This document shows positions 1 through 10,319 of a stretch of 36,027 nt of DNA, piece by piece. The notes below the pieces were generated by a model that was not told the origin of the DNA, did no database searches, and saw only the letters and a list, made by a program, of their open reading frames with translations. The DNA is taken from NCBI GenBank assembly GCA_027575805.1, contig JANBPU010000164.1:1-36027 (forward strand), written 5' to 3'. Source of the stretch: Mycoemilia scoparia. Taxonomy: Eukaryota; Kickxellomycota; Kickxellomycetes; Kickxellales; Kickxellaceae. Within the stretch, counting starts at the first letter, position 1. Each line of letters opens with the position of its first letter. Made by a program: the position numbers and the translations under genes.

Positions 1-275
1 AACTTACAGTTTAAGTTTCAACACTTAAACTGCTAGACTATATAGTAGCTGTTATTATATGTTGAGGATCGCAACACTGGTAAATAACTTTCTAACAGAT
101 TCAAAGTCATTCTAAATAACCCAGGACTATTAGGTAGTATAACTAGATAATAGACAAGTAAAAAAATCACAAAGTGAAAATATATCCAAAGTTTTATGAT
201 TTATTCTGTAACATCTTTAAAAAGCTAATATATTTCTATGCAGAATTGGGAAAAATGATGTTTTAAATAAAAAGA

Positions 276-2189
276 CTATTCTTGGATTATTTCTTTGGTT
301 CTCATTTCGGGATACTCAACATCGATCTTCCGTAGGATCATGGCACTGCCTAGATCAAATAATAGGATGATCTGACCAAAGGCAAAAACAAGGGTTGCTG
401 CATAAGAGAAATTCGCATTTCCACTGCCCTTTTGTATCCAAAGATTCCAAAATACTGGACTCAGAACAATGCCATACAACAAAAGATTGAATGCTGTGAA
501 CATGTTTTTAAAGTCTAATGAGATACAGAATAAAAATTTTGATTAGGTCTAGTATAAGATTTGTAATAAGGTTGTATAGGCAATATATAGTCTTAAAAAT
601 GAGATGCATATGATATTATGGTAGTACCTACATTTGAATAATTCTTCATATATTGGCAGCAACGAAATGTAGATGGAAAAATCACCCCATGATGGGTAAG
701 ACTTGAGGATTGAGGTAAGACCCAGTATCATGATACTTGAAAAGACAAAATCATGCCGATATGTCCAGGAAATTGGTACAGCAAATACAAATGTTACTAG
801 ATGGAATACAGTCAAGTAGAATGATCGGAATTCGTCGAATACTTCAATAAAGAAGTACCAGTACAAGCCAACATTCGGCTGAAGATCAGTCACGAGAAGT
901 CTGTATTTAATGAAAGTATCGTTAGTCATAATGTTCAAATACCTTTAAATGTGCCATATAAATACTAGTAACTAATATACTTGCATAAATCCAAATGTTT
1001 CTGAAAAATATTCTTTGCCATATATGGCAAGGAATATAGTATGTGATACCAGGAACATAGCTACAAATATCCCTAAGTTCTTTAATTTAGAGATCTATAT
1101 ATATATATATATGTTTTAATATAGTGTTAGTGGTGCAAATATCAAGGTATATAGATATATACATGTATACCTACAATGTTGGAGGAGTCATTGCGAGAAA
1201 ACCACAGGGAAATTGGGATTGATAGCAAGGCCGGGTAGAGAGAGATGTGTGTTGCCACAGTTATCCATGCCAGCGACATTATTACTTTGTCTAAGTATTA
1301 AAAGTTCACATGTTTGGGGTTATAATAGTACAAGCAATGTGATGAAGGTATCACAAGATGATGTAGTCTGCTAAAAGTACCTTTGGTAGCAAAGTATATT
1401 CCCAACATTGTGGCCAAATGGCTGAATACAATGGTGGATTTGGACAAAGTTGTTGATATATTTAAAGGATTAAATAAGTATCTATTAAAAACAAATATTC
1501 AGGATTTTTAGCAAATAAACCTTAATAAATATAGTGAATAATCATATACAGCTTACTACTTACAGCATTGCTACAGTTGTAGGGGATATTATAAATTGAG
1601 GTTCTCCTTTGACTGTTTTAGTGGTATTAGAATTATATTTCCACTTGGCAATACCGGCTATTAATAGTGCAATGGCACAGTCTGCTAAAGTATACATAAG
1701 GAGTGTTGTTCCCTTTGGCAGGTACTCCAATATTCCGAAAAATGCCAGAAGCAAAGGAGACTGTGATAAAAACAGATTTTTTATGATATTAGTTAGAATC
1801 TGATCTATAAACACACACATATATGTACAGACATTACAACAAGACACTTGTCATGTTGTAATATTTGGAATTTTCAAGATCAGCTTGGCCACTAACCTGA
1901 TGGTACATGTCCCCTGCATATGGTGAAAGTGAGCTTCTCTGTAGAAAGAGCCCTTCGGTAACTAATATGTTGATATTAAAAGTTTGATATTTATAGACAC
2001 CATCTAGGTAACCTTGGATAATGGGGAATTTACTGGGTATGTTTACTTACGTTTCTTAAAGCTAGTCAATGGAGTTGTGAAGTGTACACTATTTGCCAAA
2101 TAAGTTTCTATGAAATGTGGAAAGGCAAAGTGCAGACCCAAGCGTAGCAGGCCCCCAAAAATAACAGTTTTGATAAGTTGCACATCCAT
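276..2189 (-). CDS. PIGU: GPI transamidase subunit PIG-U (Gab1/Cdc91 family)
   Basis: Polytopic ER membrane subunit of the GPI transamidase, the complex that attaches GPI anchors to protein C-termini. Eight exons on the minus strand: 2189-2051, 1961-1897, 1760-1564, 1481-1381, 1290-1171, 1072-985, 900-632 and 514-276, giving 405 aa (family about 400-435). The join reproduces the family in order: N-terminal hydrophobic helix, SPYAGDMYHQ (about 59-68), NPLNISTTLSKST, SLYPALLSI, LVTDLQPNVGLYWYFF (about 240-255), SILKSYPSWGD, and LWIQKGSGNANF (351-362) near the C-terminus. The ATG at 2189 starts directly before the first helix, as in human PIG-U. Intron 6 (984-901) has a GC donor, and only that junction restores the conserved FGFILLVTDL segment. 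Exon 8 must begin at 514 to keep the family's length between LFK and PVFWNLWI. Divergent from PRMT5. Confidence 0.93.
901..984 (-). other. PIGU intron 6, GC-AG type
   Basis: 84-nt intron with donor GCAAGT and acceptor TACAG. Using the nearby GT (two nt on) leaves no in-frame acceptor, whereas the GC donor gives an uninterrupted join into the conserved TDLQPNVG block. GCAAGT is the usual donor of GC-AG introns spliced by the U2 spliceosome. Confidence 0.8.
1833..1862. repeat. 30-bp near-perfect inverted repeat in PIGU intron 2
   Basis: ATTACAACA and TGTTGTAAT flank an inner GACA/TGTC pair, with one mismatched base on each side and a 2-nt loop. It would form a strong hairpin in the pre-mRNA of PIGU intron 2 (1896-1761), which at 136 nt is longer than most introns here. 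Confidence 0.7.
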
Positions 2190-2300
2190 TCTCGATAATG
2201 GCTTCTGGGCACTGGTCCTGAAGTAAGCACGGCTAAAAGGATTGTTAAACTATATACCAAAGAAAATAATACTAAATATTAAATTGTGCAATGTCAATTA

Positions 2301-2328
2301 TTATGGGCAATGAATTTTTGAAGGGTAA
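2301..2328 (+). repeat. Lone terminal repeat of the inverted-repeat element
   Basis: ATGGGCAATGAATTTTTGAAGGGTAAA matches the left end of the element at 15180-15307 almost base for base, including the AATTTTTGAAGGGT core. No partner end is found before the separate copy at 2846, so this looks like a degraded or solo end. Confidence 0.6.
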
Positions 2329-2596
2329 ACAAAAATCTTGTGTAAAGATGACCAATGTGCTCTAACTAACCTTACTGTAGTGTATTTGTATAAAGATAAA
2401 AGAGGTGTATATATTTAAACTAGGGCCCTTGGACCAATATTTTCAGATTTTATTAGGGATATTAGACTTTAGCCTTTATAATAGCTCTTCTTTGTCTGAA
2501 AAGGTTCATGACCCAATTCCATCAAGCAAAAGGAAAACCCATAAAAGAGGTGCATCAAGTGATGAATATATTAAAGCTTCTATAAAGAAAGTTTAA
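2303..2596 (+). CDS. Possible small gene, unknown product (62 aa)
   Basis: Not recognised. Exons 2303-2341 and 2447-2596 join in frame through a GT-AG intron (2342-2446) from ATG to TAA. The second half is basic, with the cluster SSKRKTHKRGASSDEYIKA. Against it: the first exon coincides with a repeat end, the gene would stop only 32 nt before the PRMT5 ATG, and a 50-codon open stretch in AT-rich DNA can be chance. The segment could instead be PRMT5 leader sequence. Weak call. Confidence 0.2.
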
Positions 2597-2628
2597 TTCA
2601 TAATAGCATATTTGGAATTAGAATAGTC

Positions 2629-5600
2629 ATGACGTACGATAAGCTTAGCATTGGTGTTGAACCCTTGGGCGATATTTCAGATTTGGATACTTACTATGAA
2701 AATATTGACCAAGATTTGTGTCAAGATTTTGTCATACTCCCAGTGATTAATGGAAGCCCAGAGAAAAGCAGTTTGATCTATGATCCTAATACTCCTTTTT
2801 CACTAAAGGACACAGTTTTCAAGACATCTAGTAAGCATGCCATTGCTATATGGCTGGTAGTTTTTGAAGGGTGCCTTTTGGTGGCCAGTGATCATAGGGG
2901 CAATCACAGCCAAATAAGTGATCATCATTTAATACCAAATAGTTGCCCTCAAAAATAGTCATTTGTATACCTCATAACCCGATGACATAAAAACTCAAGT
3001 GAGGACAACTAACATGTATCTCTTTACAAAAATGGCTTGATATCAATTAGAAAATACATACCGTGTGATCGCGGGGCTTGGAAATCTCAAGGGAGATGGA
3101 AAGGACTGGAGCTACGAAATGGTTGAGAGAAACAGTGCAGTAAGGCTCGCCTATATACCAGTGCCAACATGCTTATTACTTGTTGTGTTTGCAAAGCAAA
3201 GGTAATGTCTAAGGATATAATATCATTTGTAGTGGATAAAAAAGCAGCTTACCTATGTTTCATACCAAGGATGCACAGGAGTACTGCTACCAGAAATAGA
3301 ATCGTATTCTGGATCAATAGTCAGCCTGGGTCAACTAGTATTATTGGTTTTGAGCGATGCAGAGCTGATGGTGGAGGTATGTTGGCAAATTATCACCTTT
3401 TCAAGTGCACATAAAAGCATGTATATGTAATATTGGCTTTGCCATTGTATAGATCCTGATCCGAGTGAGAGTAGCAGGCACCGAAGAAGACATAGAAAAG
3501 AAGTGGCAGCTGTGGCATCGTGTCCGTACAGTGTGTAAGAGCCACAAAAACTTGAAGCTGTGTAAGGATATGATGCGTGTATAGACCAACATCGCTAATG
3601 AGCGTCTGTGTGATTCCAAGTATGCTGTAATAACCCAAAAGCAACAATGTGCTTATTTCTGATTGTTTCGTCGTAGTCCTTGAAGTTGAGGATGTGGACC
3701 TGGAGAACATCGACATGTGGTCAAGATGGTTTGCCGAGCCAGTTGCATGTCTGTCTATCCCAACAACCCTTTTCTTGCAGAATAGTAATGGCTACCCCGT
3801 GCTAAGGCCCACAGTGCAAAGGCTATTGCAGCAGTGGATGGACGTAAGTTATATTTGCAGTTGAGCCTTTCCAAATAATGTTTTGTTTTCTAGCTCGCTG
3901 AAATGCTGCCTTTTTATTAAAGTATAATGTAGCAATCATTGTGAGCGAGAAAAAAGAAAACACATGCCAAACAAACAATGCTCAACTGAGCGACTATGTC
4001 AAGTACGTCCGACACCTCCACCATAAGCTGCCAAAGAAAAGTCAGGACGAGATTCTTGCAAACACCCACAGGGATTACTTGCAGGCCCCGCTTCAGGTAA
4101 TAGCATCTTGATATCGGCATCATCATGGAGATTGAAAGCCCGCCCGGAGCAACTAACTGACTTACAAATTTGATGGTTTCTGTAGCCACTAATGAATAAT
4201 CTCGGATCAGTAACGTATGAGGTCTTTGAGCAAGACTCGCACAAGTACATTCAATATGAAGAGGTATGGTGGCCCTGCACAAATGATCAACGTGTTTTTA
4301 TAGTTGTTCGCGTAAGCTAATATGTGTCTCTGCTGATGTGTATATAAAAGGCTCTATACAGGGCAATAGTGGATTATAAAGAGCTATTCCCAGAAGAAAC
4401 AATGTAAGGCCTTGAATCGCTCGTTCCATATCTATGTGCATATTGCCAGTATAAACGCAGGATTAACTTCAATACTAATATCGACAACACAAACCCTTTA
4501 GAGTCGTGATGGTTTTTGGGGCGGGTCGCGGGCCACTTGTGACCTGCAGTCTGAAAGCAGCTTCCCGTGCTGATGCGAAAATCAGACTATATGCTTTGGA
4601 AAAAAACCCAAATGTTTTTGTCACGTAAGTGGTTGTCATCAAACCTTGTAAATTGTTTTGCCCTATTGCCAGTTACTGGCATTGACATTTTACGACTGCA
4701 TATTCCTAGGCTCGAGAAAAACAATGCAGAGATATGGGGAAATCAAGTCAAGTTGGTGTATGCTGACATGAGAGAATGGAGCCCGCCAGAGAAGGTAAGC
4801 CACTTGGCCCATATACGCCGATATATTTGAATGGCTAGTGCTATCATCAAAATGGGCATCCTAATATATTATATAGGCACATATTCTTGCCAGCGAGCTC
4901 CTTGGGTCATTTGGTGACAACGAGCTTTCACCAGAATGTTTGGACGGAGCCCAAAGTTGCTTGCGAAGTAAGTCGCTATTGATAATCGTGTTCTCGATGC
5001 CTACTGCCCAACTGACATTGGCTATATAAACTGCGGGTAGTGATGATGCTTACAATGGCTGTTCATACATATTTATTAGGTGATGGTGTTTGCATTCCTC
5101 AGGAATATACCTCCTATATTGCGCCAATATCTTCATCCAAGCTATATTCGAGCATTGAAGCTCATGGGTCAGAAAAATACGCAGAGACCCCATATGTGGT
5201 TCGCTTCCATGAAGCCAACAGAGTAGCCCCGACAAAAAGCGCGTGGTCTTTTAGCCACCCGATAAGTCCTGATATCCTTGAAAAGAGTAAAAGAGAAGGC
5301 TGTAAGTGCATTAATGATTAACCAAGTGTGTCGTATAGAGTAACAGACGGATAAAATGGGAATTTAACCACAATTTAAAATAATTATATAGCACCAAACA
5401 AACATAACCAGCGTCACTGTTCAGTGAATTTTAGCACAAGCAAGTCCGCAGTTATACATGGCATAGCTGGATACTTCGAATCATCTTTATACAAGGATGT
5501 GCGAATCAGTAAGTAGTTGACCATAAGGAATGGCAGCAGTGCTACGAAATGCAGGAAAATTTCCTAACCGTAACTCCGTTTATTTAGGCATAGTTCCAGA

Positions 5601-5945
5601 GACCCATTCTTGTGGGATGTTCAGCTGGTTCCCGATCTACTTTCCTCTCAAGGTAATAGAGTGTGCTATGGCTTATTGTGTTCATTTTGAAGTAAGAGCC
5701 TCTGGTGCTTATTGACGCGCTATGCCCTGTATGATATTCTGTAGACACCTTTGAGTATAGTCCCTGGATCAAAAGTGGTGGTGAGTATCTGGAGAAGGTC
5801 TTCGAATGCAAAGGTTTGGCATGAGTGGCTTGTTGAGGTGTTTAGCAATCCGGTGTCCAAGCAAGGAGATGGGCACCCAGGCCTACTGATATCATCGTCA
5901 GGAATACATAATGTTGGAGGGTCATCGTTTTGGATAGGGCTGTAG
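2629..5945 (+). CDS. PRMT5: Type II protein arginine methyltransferase PRMT5 (Skb1/Hsl7)
   Basis: Makes symmetric dimethylarginine on histones, Sm proteins and other substrates using S-adenosylmethionine. Fifteen exons: 2629-2830, 3051-3139, 3233-3376, 3453-3561, 3677-3843, 3923-4096, 4186-4263, 4351-4403, 4502-4624, 4710-4794, 4877-4967, 5080-5301, 5392-5508, 5588-5652, 5745-5945; 639 aa (human 637). The N-terminal TIM-barrel half is divergent but alignable (SIGVE start, [20 protein letters not shown]). Catalytic half: YEVFEQD with the PRMT5-specific Phe at about 309, SAM-binding VFGAGRGPL (343-351), YADMREW, double-E loop [11 protein letters not shown] with Glu415 and Glu424, [20 protein letters not shown], and [14 protein letters not shown]. 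It ends FWIGL, like the human SYTIGL. All key residues are intact. Intron 1 contains a copy of the inverted-repeat element. CLP1 follows on the same strand. Confidence 0.96.
2846..2965 (-). mobile_element. MITE-like element copy A, inside PRMT5 intron 1
   Basis: About 120 bp bounded by CTATATGG...TTTTTGAAGGGTG on the left and the inverted GCCCTCAAAAATAGTCATTTG on the right. Bases about 2860-2914 match the reverse complement of copy C closely; the rest has drifted. It has no coding capacity. It starts 15 nt after the intron 1 donor (2831). Confidence 0.75.
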
Positions 5946-6244
5946 CCTGTTCATGTTTGCCTGTAGATAAAGGCGTAGTATAAAGACTGGCATACCTTTT
6001 TCCATAGGAATATGATTATTTGGCGTTTTATCCACCAGTTTATAACGACATTAAGGTCGTGAGGCAACAGTTCATAAAGTGGCAGTTTAATGAAAAGTAG
6101 CGTGATTTTTAAATGCAGATGTCAGTGTTTTAATAAACAATTTATTATGCCCATAAGGCTGTGGTTTAAAGGGAAATGGTATAACAAGTGGATTGTTGTA
6201 ATCAAATAGACATGCCAGAATTCAAAAGTGGCATTTGATCAGAT
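5946..6244 (+). other. PRMT5 3' UTR and CLP1 upstream region
   Basis: About 300 bp between two genes on the same strand. It holds an AATAAA at 6132-6137 and an open segment, 6009-6102, just after an acceptor-like TTTTTCCATAG and closed by TAG. No family is recognised in that segment (see findings). Confidence 0.5.
6132..6137 (+). terminator. Polyadenylation signal of PRMT5 (AATAAA)
   Basis: Canonical hexamer 186 nt after the PRMT5 stop and about 110 nt before the CLP1 ATG. Confidence 0.45.
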
Positions 6245-8419
6245 ATGTCTTACAGTTCAGCACCAAAGGTAGACAAAGTATAGCTCAGTAGGCCATATAA
6301 ATAACCCTCAGGCTTATATATCATAATGTTAAACTTAACAGCCTGAATTAAACACATATGTGTATAGGTTGAGGCCGTAAAAAAGGAGTGGGCCTTGAAC
6401 CCCGGTGAGGAATTTCGTTTTGAGGTTGATATTAAAAGTGGAGTAACAATTAAGGTTGGCATTTGTATAGCGATTCTCAAATATTAATATGCAGCATAAA
6501 GATGCAATAAGAAGTCTAACATAGTGCGGTGGGAATATAGCTCCTTAGTGGTACTGCTGAGATCTTTGGTGCAGAGTTAGGATCTGCAAAAGAATACTAC
6601 TTTACTGGAACCAAGCTTGCAGTATTTTCCTGGGAAGGATGTACTCTAGAGATAAGTATATAATCAGTTTATGTTTCCTACACATCCCAGAATGGCAATA
6701 CCAAGCACGATCTTATCTCCGGATATGTTCTGTTGATTACGTTAAGGGCCGTTGTAGTGCGGAATATGTTGCAGAAGAGACCCCAATGGATTCATATCTA
6801 AATGTCCACTGTGCTTTACACCAAAAACGCCAACTAGCTGCTGATAATCTCGAGGGTGCCGCAAAAAACTCGCCAAGGATTATAGTGGTTGGACCAGCTG
6901 ACTCTGGGAAAACCACATTCACCCGAACCATGATTAACTATGCTGTTCGGCAAGGAAGTACGCCCATATACATAGATTTGGACCCATCTGAGGCAAGTCT
7001 TCAATATATGCTCTATTTTTACCAATATACCCCCCCACATATTTTGCTCATAAAGTTCCAATAACAACAAAAACAGCAAAAACTATATTATAGGGATCAG
7101 TTGTAGTCCCAGGAACTATCAGTGCCACCCCAATTACCCACATCATTGACCCTGAGGACGGGTTTTCTGGATATGCATCTGCATCATCGACGGCTCCCCC
7201 GGAAACACCTTTAGTATATCAGTTTGGAAGTACCGTGCCTCAGGATAATATGCACATATACAAGTCCCTGGTCTCTACTTTAGCAACCTCAGTAAAAAAA
7301 AGGCTCTCTGTTGATAGTCATGGTTAGTGCCTGTATTATATAATGCATTATAAAACGATATGTCAAAACTTTATATTAAAACAAACTATTAATGCGTTCT
7401 GCAATAGCCAATTCCTCTGGGTTTATAATCGACACACATGGATCAACTGGAGAATCATCTAATGATGTGCTTTCGCATATAGTAACAGAGCTATCAGGTA
7501 TGGATTTTGGTTTTACACAATAACTATGATGCAGCCCATTTTACATATAAACGTGTACGATAATAACGATCTTTTTTATTTTTAAATTATAGTTAACATA
7601 ATTTTGGTTTTGGGAAGTGAGAGGCTTTTCAGCGTGGTCAAGAGACAGTATGGAGGCAATCCAGACATAACAATCTTGAAGCTAGTCAAGTCTGGAGGTG
7701 TACGTAATATATAGCCGAGTCCAATAAAACTACTGATAACTAATGCTAGCAATAGCAATGCGCTAAACAAAATGTCGTTTTTCAATGCCTATACATATTT
7801 AGGTTGTGAGCAGAGACGAATCATTCATGCATGAACTGAGATCCAGACAGATCAGGGACTATTTTTATGGAACACACAACGAACCATTTTCTTCGTTTTC
7901 TAGTGTGGCCAAGTTCTCCGATCTAAACATATTCCAGCCTAGCGAAGGCAAGTATTTAGCTGGCCATCCCCCCATACTGGATAATAATGACTTCTCAAGT
8001 GCACAAACTAAGTGTGATTTTATAATATAGATTTGGCTGCCCCCTCATCAACTCTGCCCTTGGGCGAAAACCGCAGGTTAAAGGAAGCACAGCTCAAAAA
8101 GATGGAACCAGACGAATCCCTTCTTCATTCGCTGCTATCAATTCAAAATTTGAAGCCAGCATCCGATGAGGCTCCAAGCGAGCAAGAGATCATCTGTGCG
8201 AATGCTAGTGGATTTGTTCATGTGTAAGTTTTTAAGCTATTTATGCGTCTAGTTTGGTTGGTTGAGTATGAGACATTTTCGCTAACCAATATCAGTTGGC
8301 CATATAGGACCAAGATTGACGTGCAGAAAGAAAGGGTTGAGTTTCTTTCACCACTCCCTGGAAGGCTCCCCAGAAAGTACTTGATATATGGAAAGTTTGT
8401 TTGGATAGAGACCCTGTAG
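6245..8419 (+). CDS. CLP1: Clp1, mRNA cleavage/polyadenylation factor, polynucleotide-kinase fold
   Basis: Subunit of the pre-mRNA 3'-end cleavage machinery (yeast CF IA); animal CLP1 is an RNA 5'-kinase that also acts in tRNA splicing. Ten exons: 6245-6268, 6368-6454, 6541-6651, 6741-6992, 7094-7322, 7408-7497, 7593-7699, 7803-7947, 8031-8223, 8308-8419; 449 aa (human 425). Domains in order: N-terminal beta domain (ELRFEV-like EEFRFEVDIK, GTAEIFGAEL, LAVFSWEGCTLE), linker YVAEETPM (83-90), P-loop GPADSGKTT (125-133), DLDPSEGSVVVPGTIS, GFIIDTHG, LVLGSERL, LVKSGGVVSRD, then RQIRDYFYG and KFSDLNIF of the C-terminal domain. The P-loop is complete; kinase activity is not shown by this. Three of its nine introns lack a GT donor: AT-AC at 6652-6740, GC-AG at 6993-7093 and 7948-8030. 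Tail-to-tail with the isomerase gene. Confidence 0.94.
6652..6740 (+). other. CLP1 intron 3, candidate U2-type AT-AC intron
   Basis: The intron would begin ATAAGTAT and end GTTGATTAC. Removing exactly these 89 nt joins GCTLE to VKGRCSAEYVAEETPM, the length and pattern of the Clp1 family. The GT at 6656 is one codon on, but its in-frame acceptors give introns of 35 or 48 nt (shorter than any of the other 71 here, minimum 67) and add 13-17 unmatched residues. The donor is ATAAGT, not the ATATCC of U12 introns, so this is the rarer U2-type AT-AC class. RNA evidence is lacking. Confidence 0.65.
6993..7093 (+). other. CLP1 intron 4, GC-AG type
   Basis: 101-nt intron, donor GAG|GCAAGT, acceptor TTATAG. 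The join gives DLDPSE-GSVVVPGTIS, the conserved segment after the P-loop. No GT donor nearby keeps this alignment. Confidence 0.8.
7948..8030 (+). other. CLP1 intron 8, GC-AG type
   Basis: 83-nt intron, donor GAAG|GCAAGT, acceptor ATATAG, phase 1. The in-frame join runs from KFSDLNIFQPSE to APSSTLPLG, matching the Clp1 C-terminal domain. The GT two bases inside GCAAGT's tail has the wrong phase. Confidence 0.75.
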
Positions 8420-8444
8420 TTAACATCAGGCTAAAGAATTTCGT

Positions 8445-8450
8445 AATAAA
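8445..8450 (+). terminator. Polyadenylation signal of CLP1 (AATAAA)
   Basis: Hexamer 26 nt after the CLP1 stop, inside a 99-bp convergent gap. Confidence 0.5.
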
Positions 8451-8473
8451 ACGTGAGTGGTAGCGCAAAGTGT

Positions 8474-8479
8474 TTTATT
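8474..8479 (-). terminator. Polyadenylation signal of the isomerase gene (AATAAA on minus)
   Basis: TTTATT on the plus strand, 40 nt beyond the minus-strand stop at 8519. It lies past the CLP1 signal in the opposite direction, so the two 3' UTRs probably overlap. Confidence 0.5.
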
Positions 8480-8518
8480 TGAAAGGTAGTTGTAAACAAT
8501 TATTAGGCATAAAGGAAA

Positions 8519-9894
8519 TTATAGTGTGCAAAATGCAGCATAAGTCTCAAAGACACCATCGCTACTACTGTCATCAGCAATGCAGAGCTTGTAGGAAGTA
8601 TTGGCCTTAATGAACACAACATGCCCAGACTCTAGAGGGATGTCCTGGTCCAAAGGTGATCCAGATCCTGCTGATATGGAGCCTTTTCCATTGGTCACAA
8701 TAAGTATGGTGGGGCCCATTCTTGCATCAAAGTGTTCACACTGTTGGGGGCCAAGCTTGGTGTTGAGAACTGTAAACTCTTCAATGGGAGGATCATATAT
8801 CTTTGTTGTTTCTGATGTGCTGTAGGCAGCTCCTTTCATGATCTTGGCGTCTGGAGACCCAAAGTCATAGGTCAGCATGTCAACAAGGACAGGAACATCG
8901 CGCAGCTTGGGCGTGAGCCCAGCCCTGACAACGTTGTCACTGGTAGCCATGCACTCCACACAGTCACCAGAAATGTAGGCATGAGGATCGTCAGCCCCCA
9001 TGTACAACGCATCGCCTGGCTGCATATGAATGAGGTTGAGCATGAACAGGCAGAAGACGCCAAGATCGTATGGGTATTCATCATTAAGTCTATGGATGAG
9101 TTCATGGATCGAGCCCTTCTCGGTGCACTTGCTCCGGGGAAAGCGTGCTAGCAGCTGATCGGTCTGCTTTACCACTTCTTCGGGGCTTCGTGTCATCAGC
9201 CTTTCGAAAACCTTACGCAGGATGGCCTTCTTTGCCGCAATGTCATGCATACTTCCATTCTCAGCAATATCAATAAACTCTTTAGTAGCGGACTCCCCGA
9301 CCAGTGCAGCGAATTCTGGGTATTGGATAAGGTGCTGTGCTATTTCATCGAGCGGCCTGAAACCAGACATGGCTTCAAATGGCGTTAGGGCAATGGCCAT
9401 CTCAGGCTTGTGGTTGGGGTCCTTGTAAATGTTTGGATGCAGATGGTGTAGCTTTTCTGCCAGAGACTTGTGAGGGTGTGCTTGTATGGATAGCGCTTTG
9501 TTGATGGACAGCACCTTGAATAGGAAGGGGAGCTCCTTCCCGTATTTTCCTGCTACTGGCTGAGAAAGCATGTCTTCTGGGCTCTGGCTAATAAGCGTTT
9601 TTAAGGACATGGAGGGGTCGTCAAACAAAACTGATGGGCCATTTGAATGAGTTCCCATCCAAAGCTACAAATAAATGGCACCATAGAGGACACTAGTTTA
9701 GATGTCTGGAGGCAGAATATTTTCGTCCCTGGTACTGCATTTTGGACTTGACTTACTTCAGAGTAATTCTTGTGTGGGTCAAGGATAAACCGAGGGTCTG
9801 CAGATGCATACTCGGCGACTTTACTATCCCTGCCTATTTTTCCCCAGTGATAGTTGTTTGCCTTGCAGGAAAGGCGAATGATGTTTTGATCCAT
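8519..9894 (-). CDS. PMI40: Mannose-6-phosphate isomerase, type I, zinc-dependent
   Basis: Interconverts fructose 6-phosphate and mannose 6-phosphate in the cytosol, feeding GDP-mannose for glycosylation, GPI anchors and cell wall. Two exons: 9894-9757 and 9664-8519, one GT-AG intron of 92 nt; 427 aa, usual for the family. Visible motifs: N-terminal NNYHWGKIG; LWMGTHSNGPS spanning the junction; zinc ligands in QAHPHK (Gln107, His109) and HKPEMAIAL (Glu134); the signature DDPHAYISGDCVECMATSDN with the fourth ligand His; and NVVRAGLTPKLRDV. The ligands line up with human Gln110, His112, Glu137 and His276. The ATG at 9894 is the first in frame and gives the family's normal start. Divergent from COX8, convergent with CLP1. 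Confidence 0.97.
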
Positions 9895-10319
9895 ATTGGT
9901 ATGCAGAAATAGTGATGCTGGCTAGAACAGATAGATGAATATAATGTAGGCGGGAGGCAAATAAGAGGAACAAGCAGCGACCTAATCCTAAAGACACTTC
10001 CAAATATATGTGTCCAACCAGTGTCTTTCAAGAAGTGTAGTGTTGCTTGTTTACTGAAACATCGAAAATGGCCATGTGTGGGCCAGCTATGTTTCACAGT
10101 CCAATAGAGTCATTGTATTCATAGGCCCGTGATTTTTTAATCCAACCTATACCTGCTCTTTTCCACATTGATAGTTGGAGATCGAGGATCAACTTATCTT
10201 AAGCTATCAGGGGTGGTTCTTGGGCGGAACTATGTCTGACCAAAATGACATAGCCAAAAGCTATCCCTTTCAAGTATACTTTTGCCAGAACACTTTACAA
10301 TTTTAAACATTTGGTTAAA
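9895..10319. other. Divergent promoter region, isomerase and COX8
   Basis: 425 bp shared upstream DNA. It has a GATA-like TTATCTTAAGCTATC stretch near 10193-10207. No conserved open frame spans it, and I see no repeat or RNA gene. Confidence 0.5.

Larger units (their letters stand above)
2190..2628. other. Spacer between divergent PIGU and PRMT5
   Basis: AT-rich shared upstream region. It holds a lone end of the inverted-repeat element (about 2301-2328) and a short open segment ending at 2596 (listed separately). Neither gene has a clear TATA box or other recognised site here. Confidence 0.6.

Noticed and set aside
1096..1113. AT dinucleotide run
   Set aside because: A short microsatellite in PIGU intron 5; no sign of function beyond AT-rich intron sequence.
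3393..3716. Minus-strand frames of 107 and 72 codons
   Set aside because: Lie over PRMT5 exons 4-5 and the intron between; shadows.
6656..6703. GT-AG alternative for CLP1 intron 3
   Set aside because: It needs an intron of 48 (or 35) nt and adds residues that Clp1 proteins lack; the AT-AC reading fits length and alignment.
9834..10097. Minus-strand frame of 87 codons beyond the isomerase start
   Set aside because: Different frame, no family, overlaps the isomerase N-terminus and its promoter.
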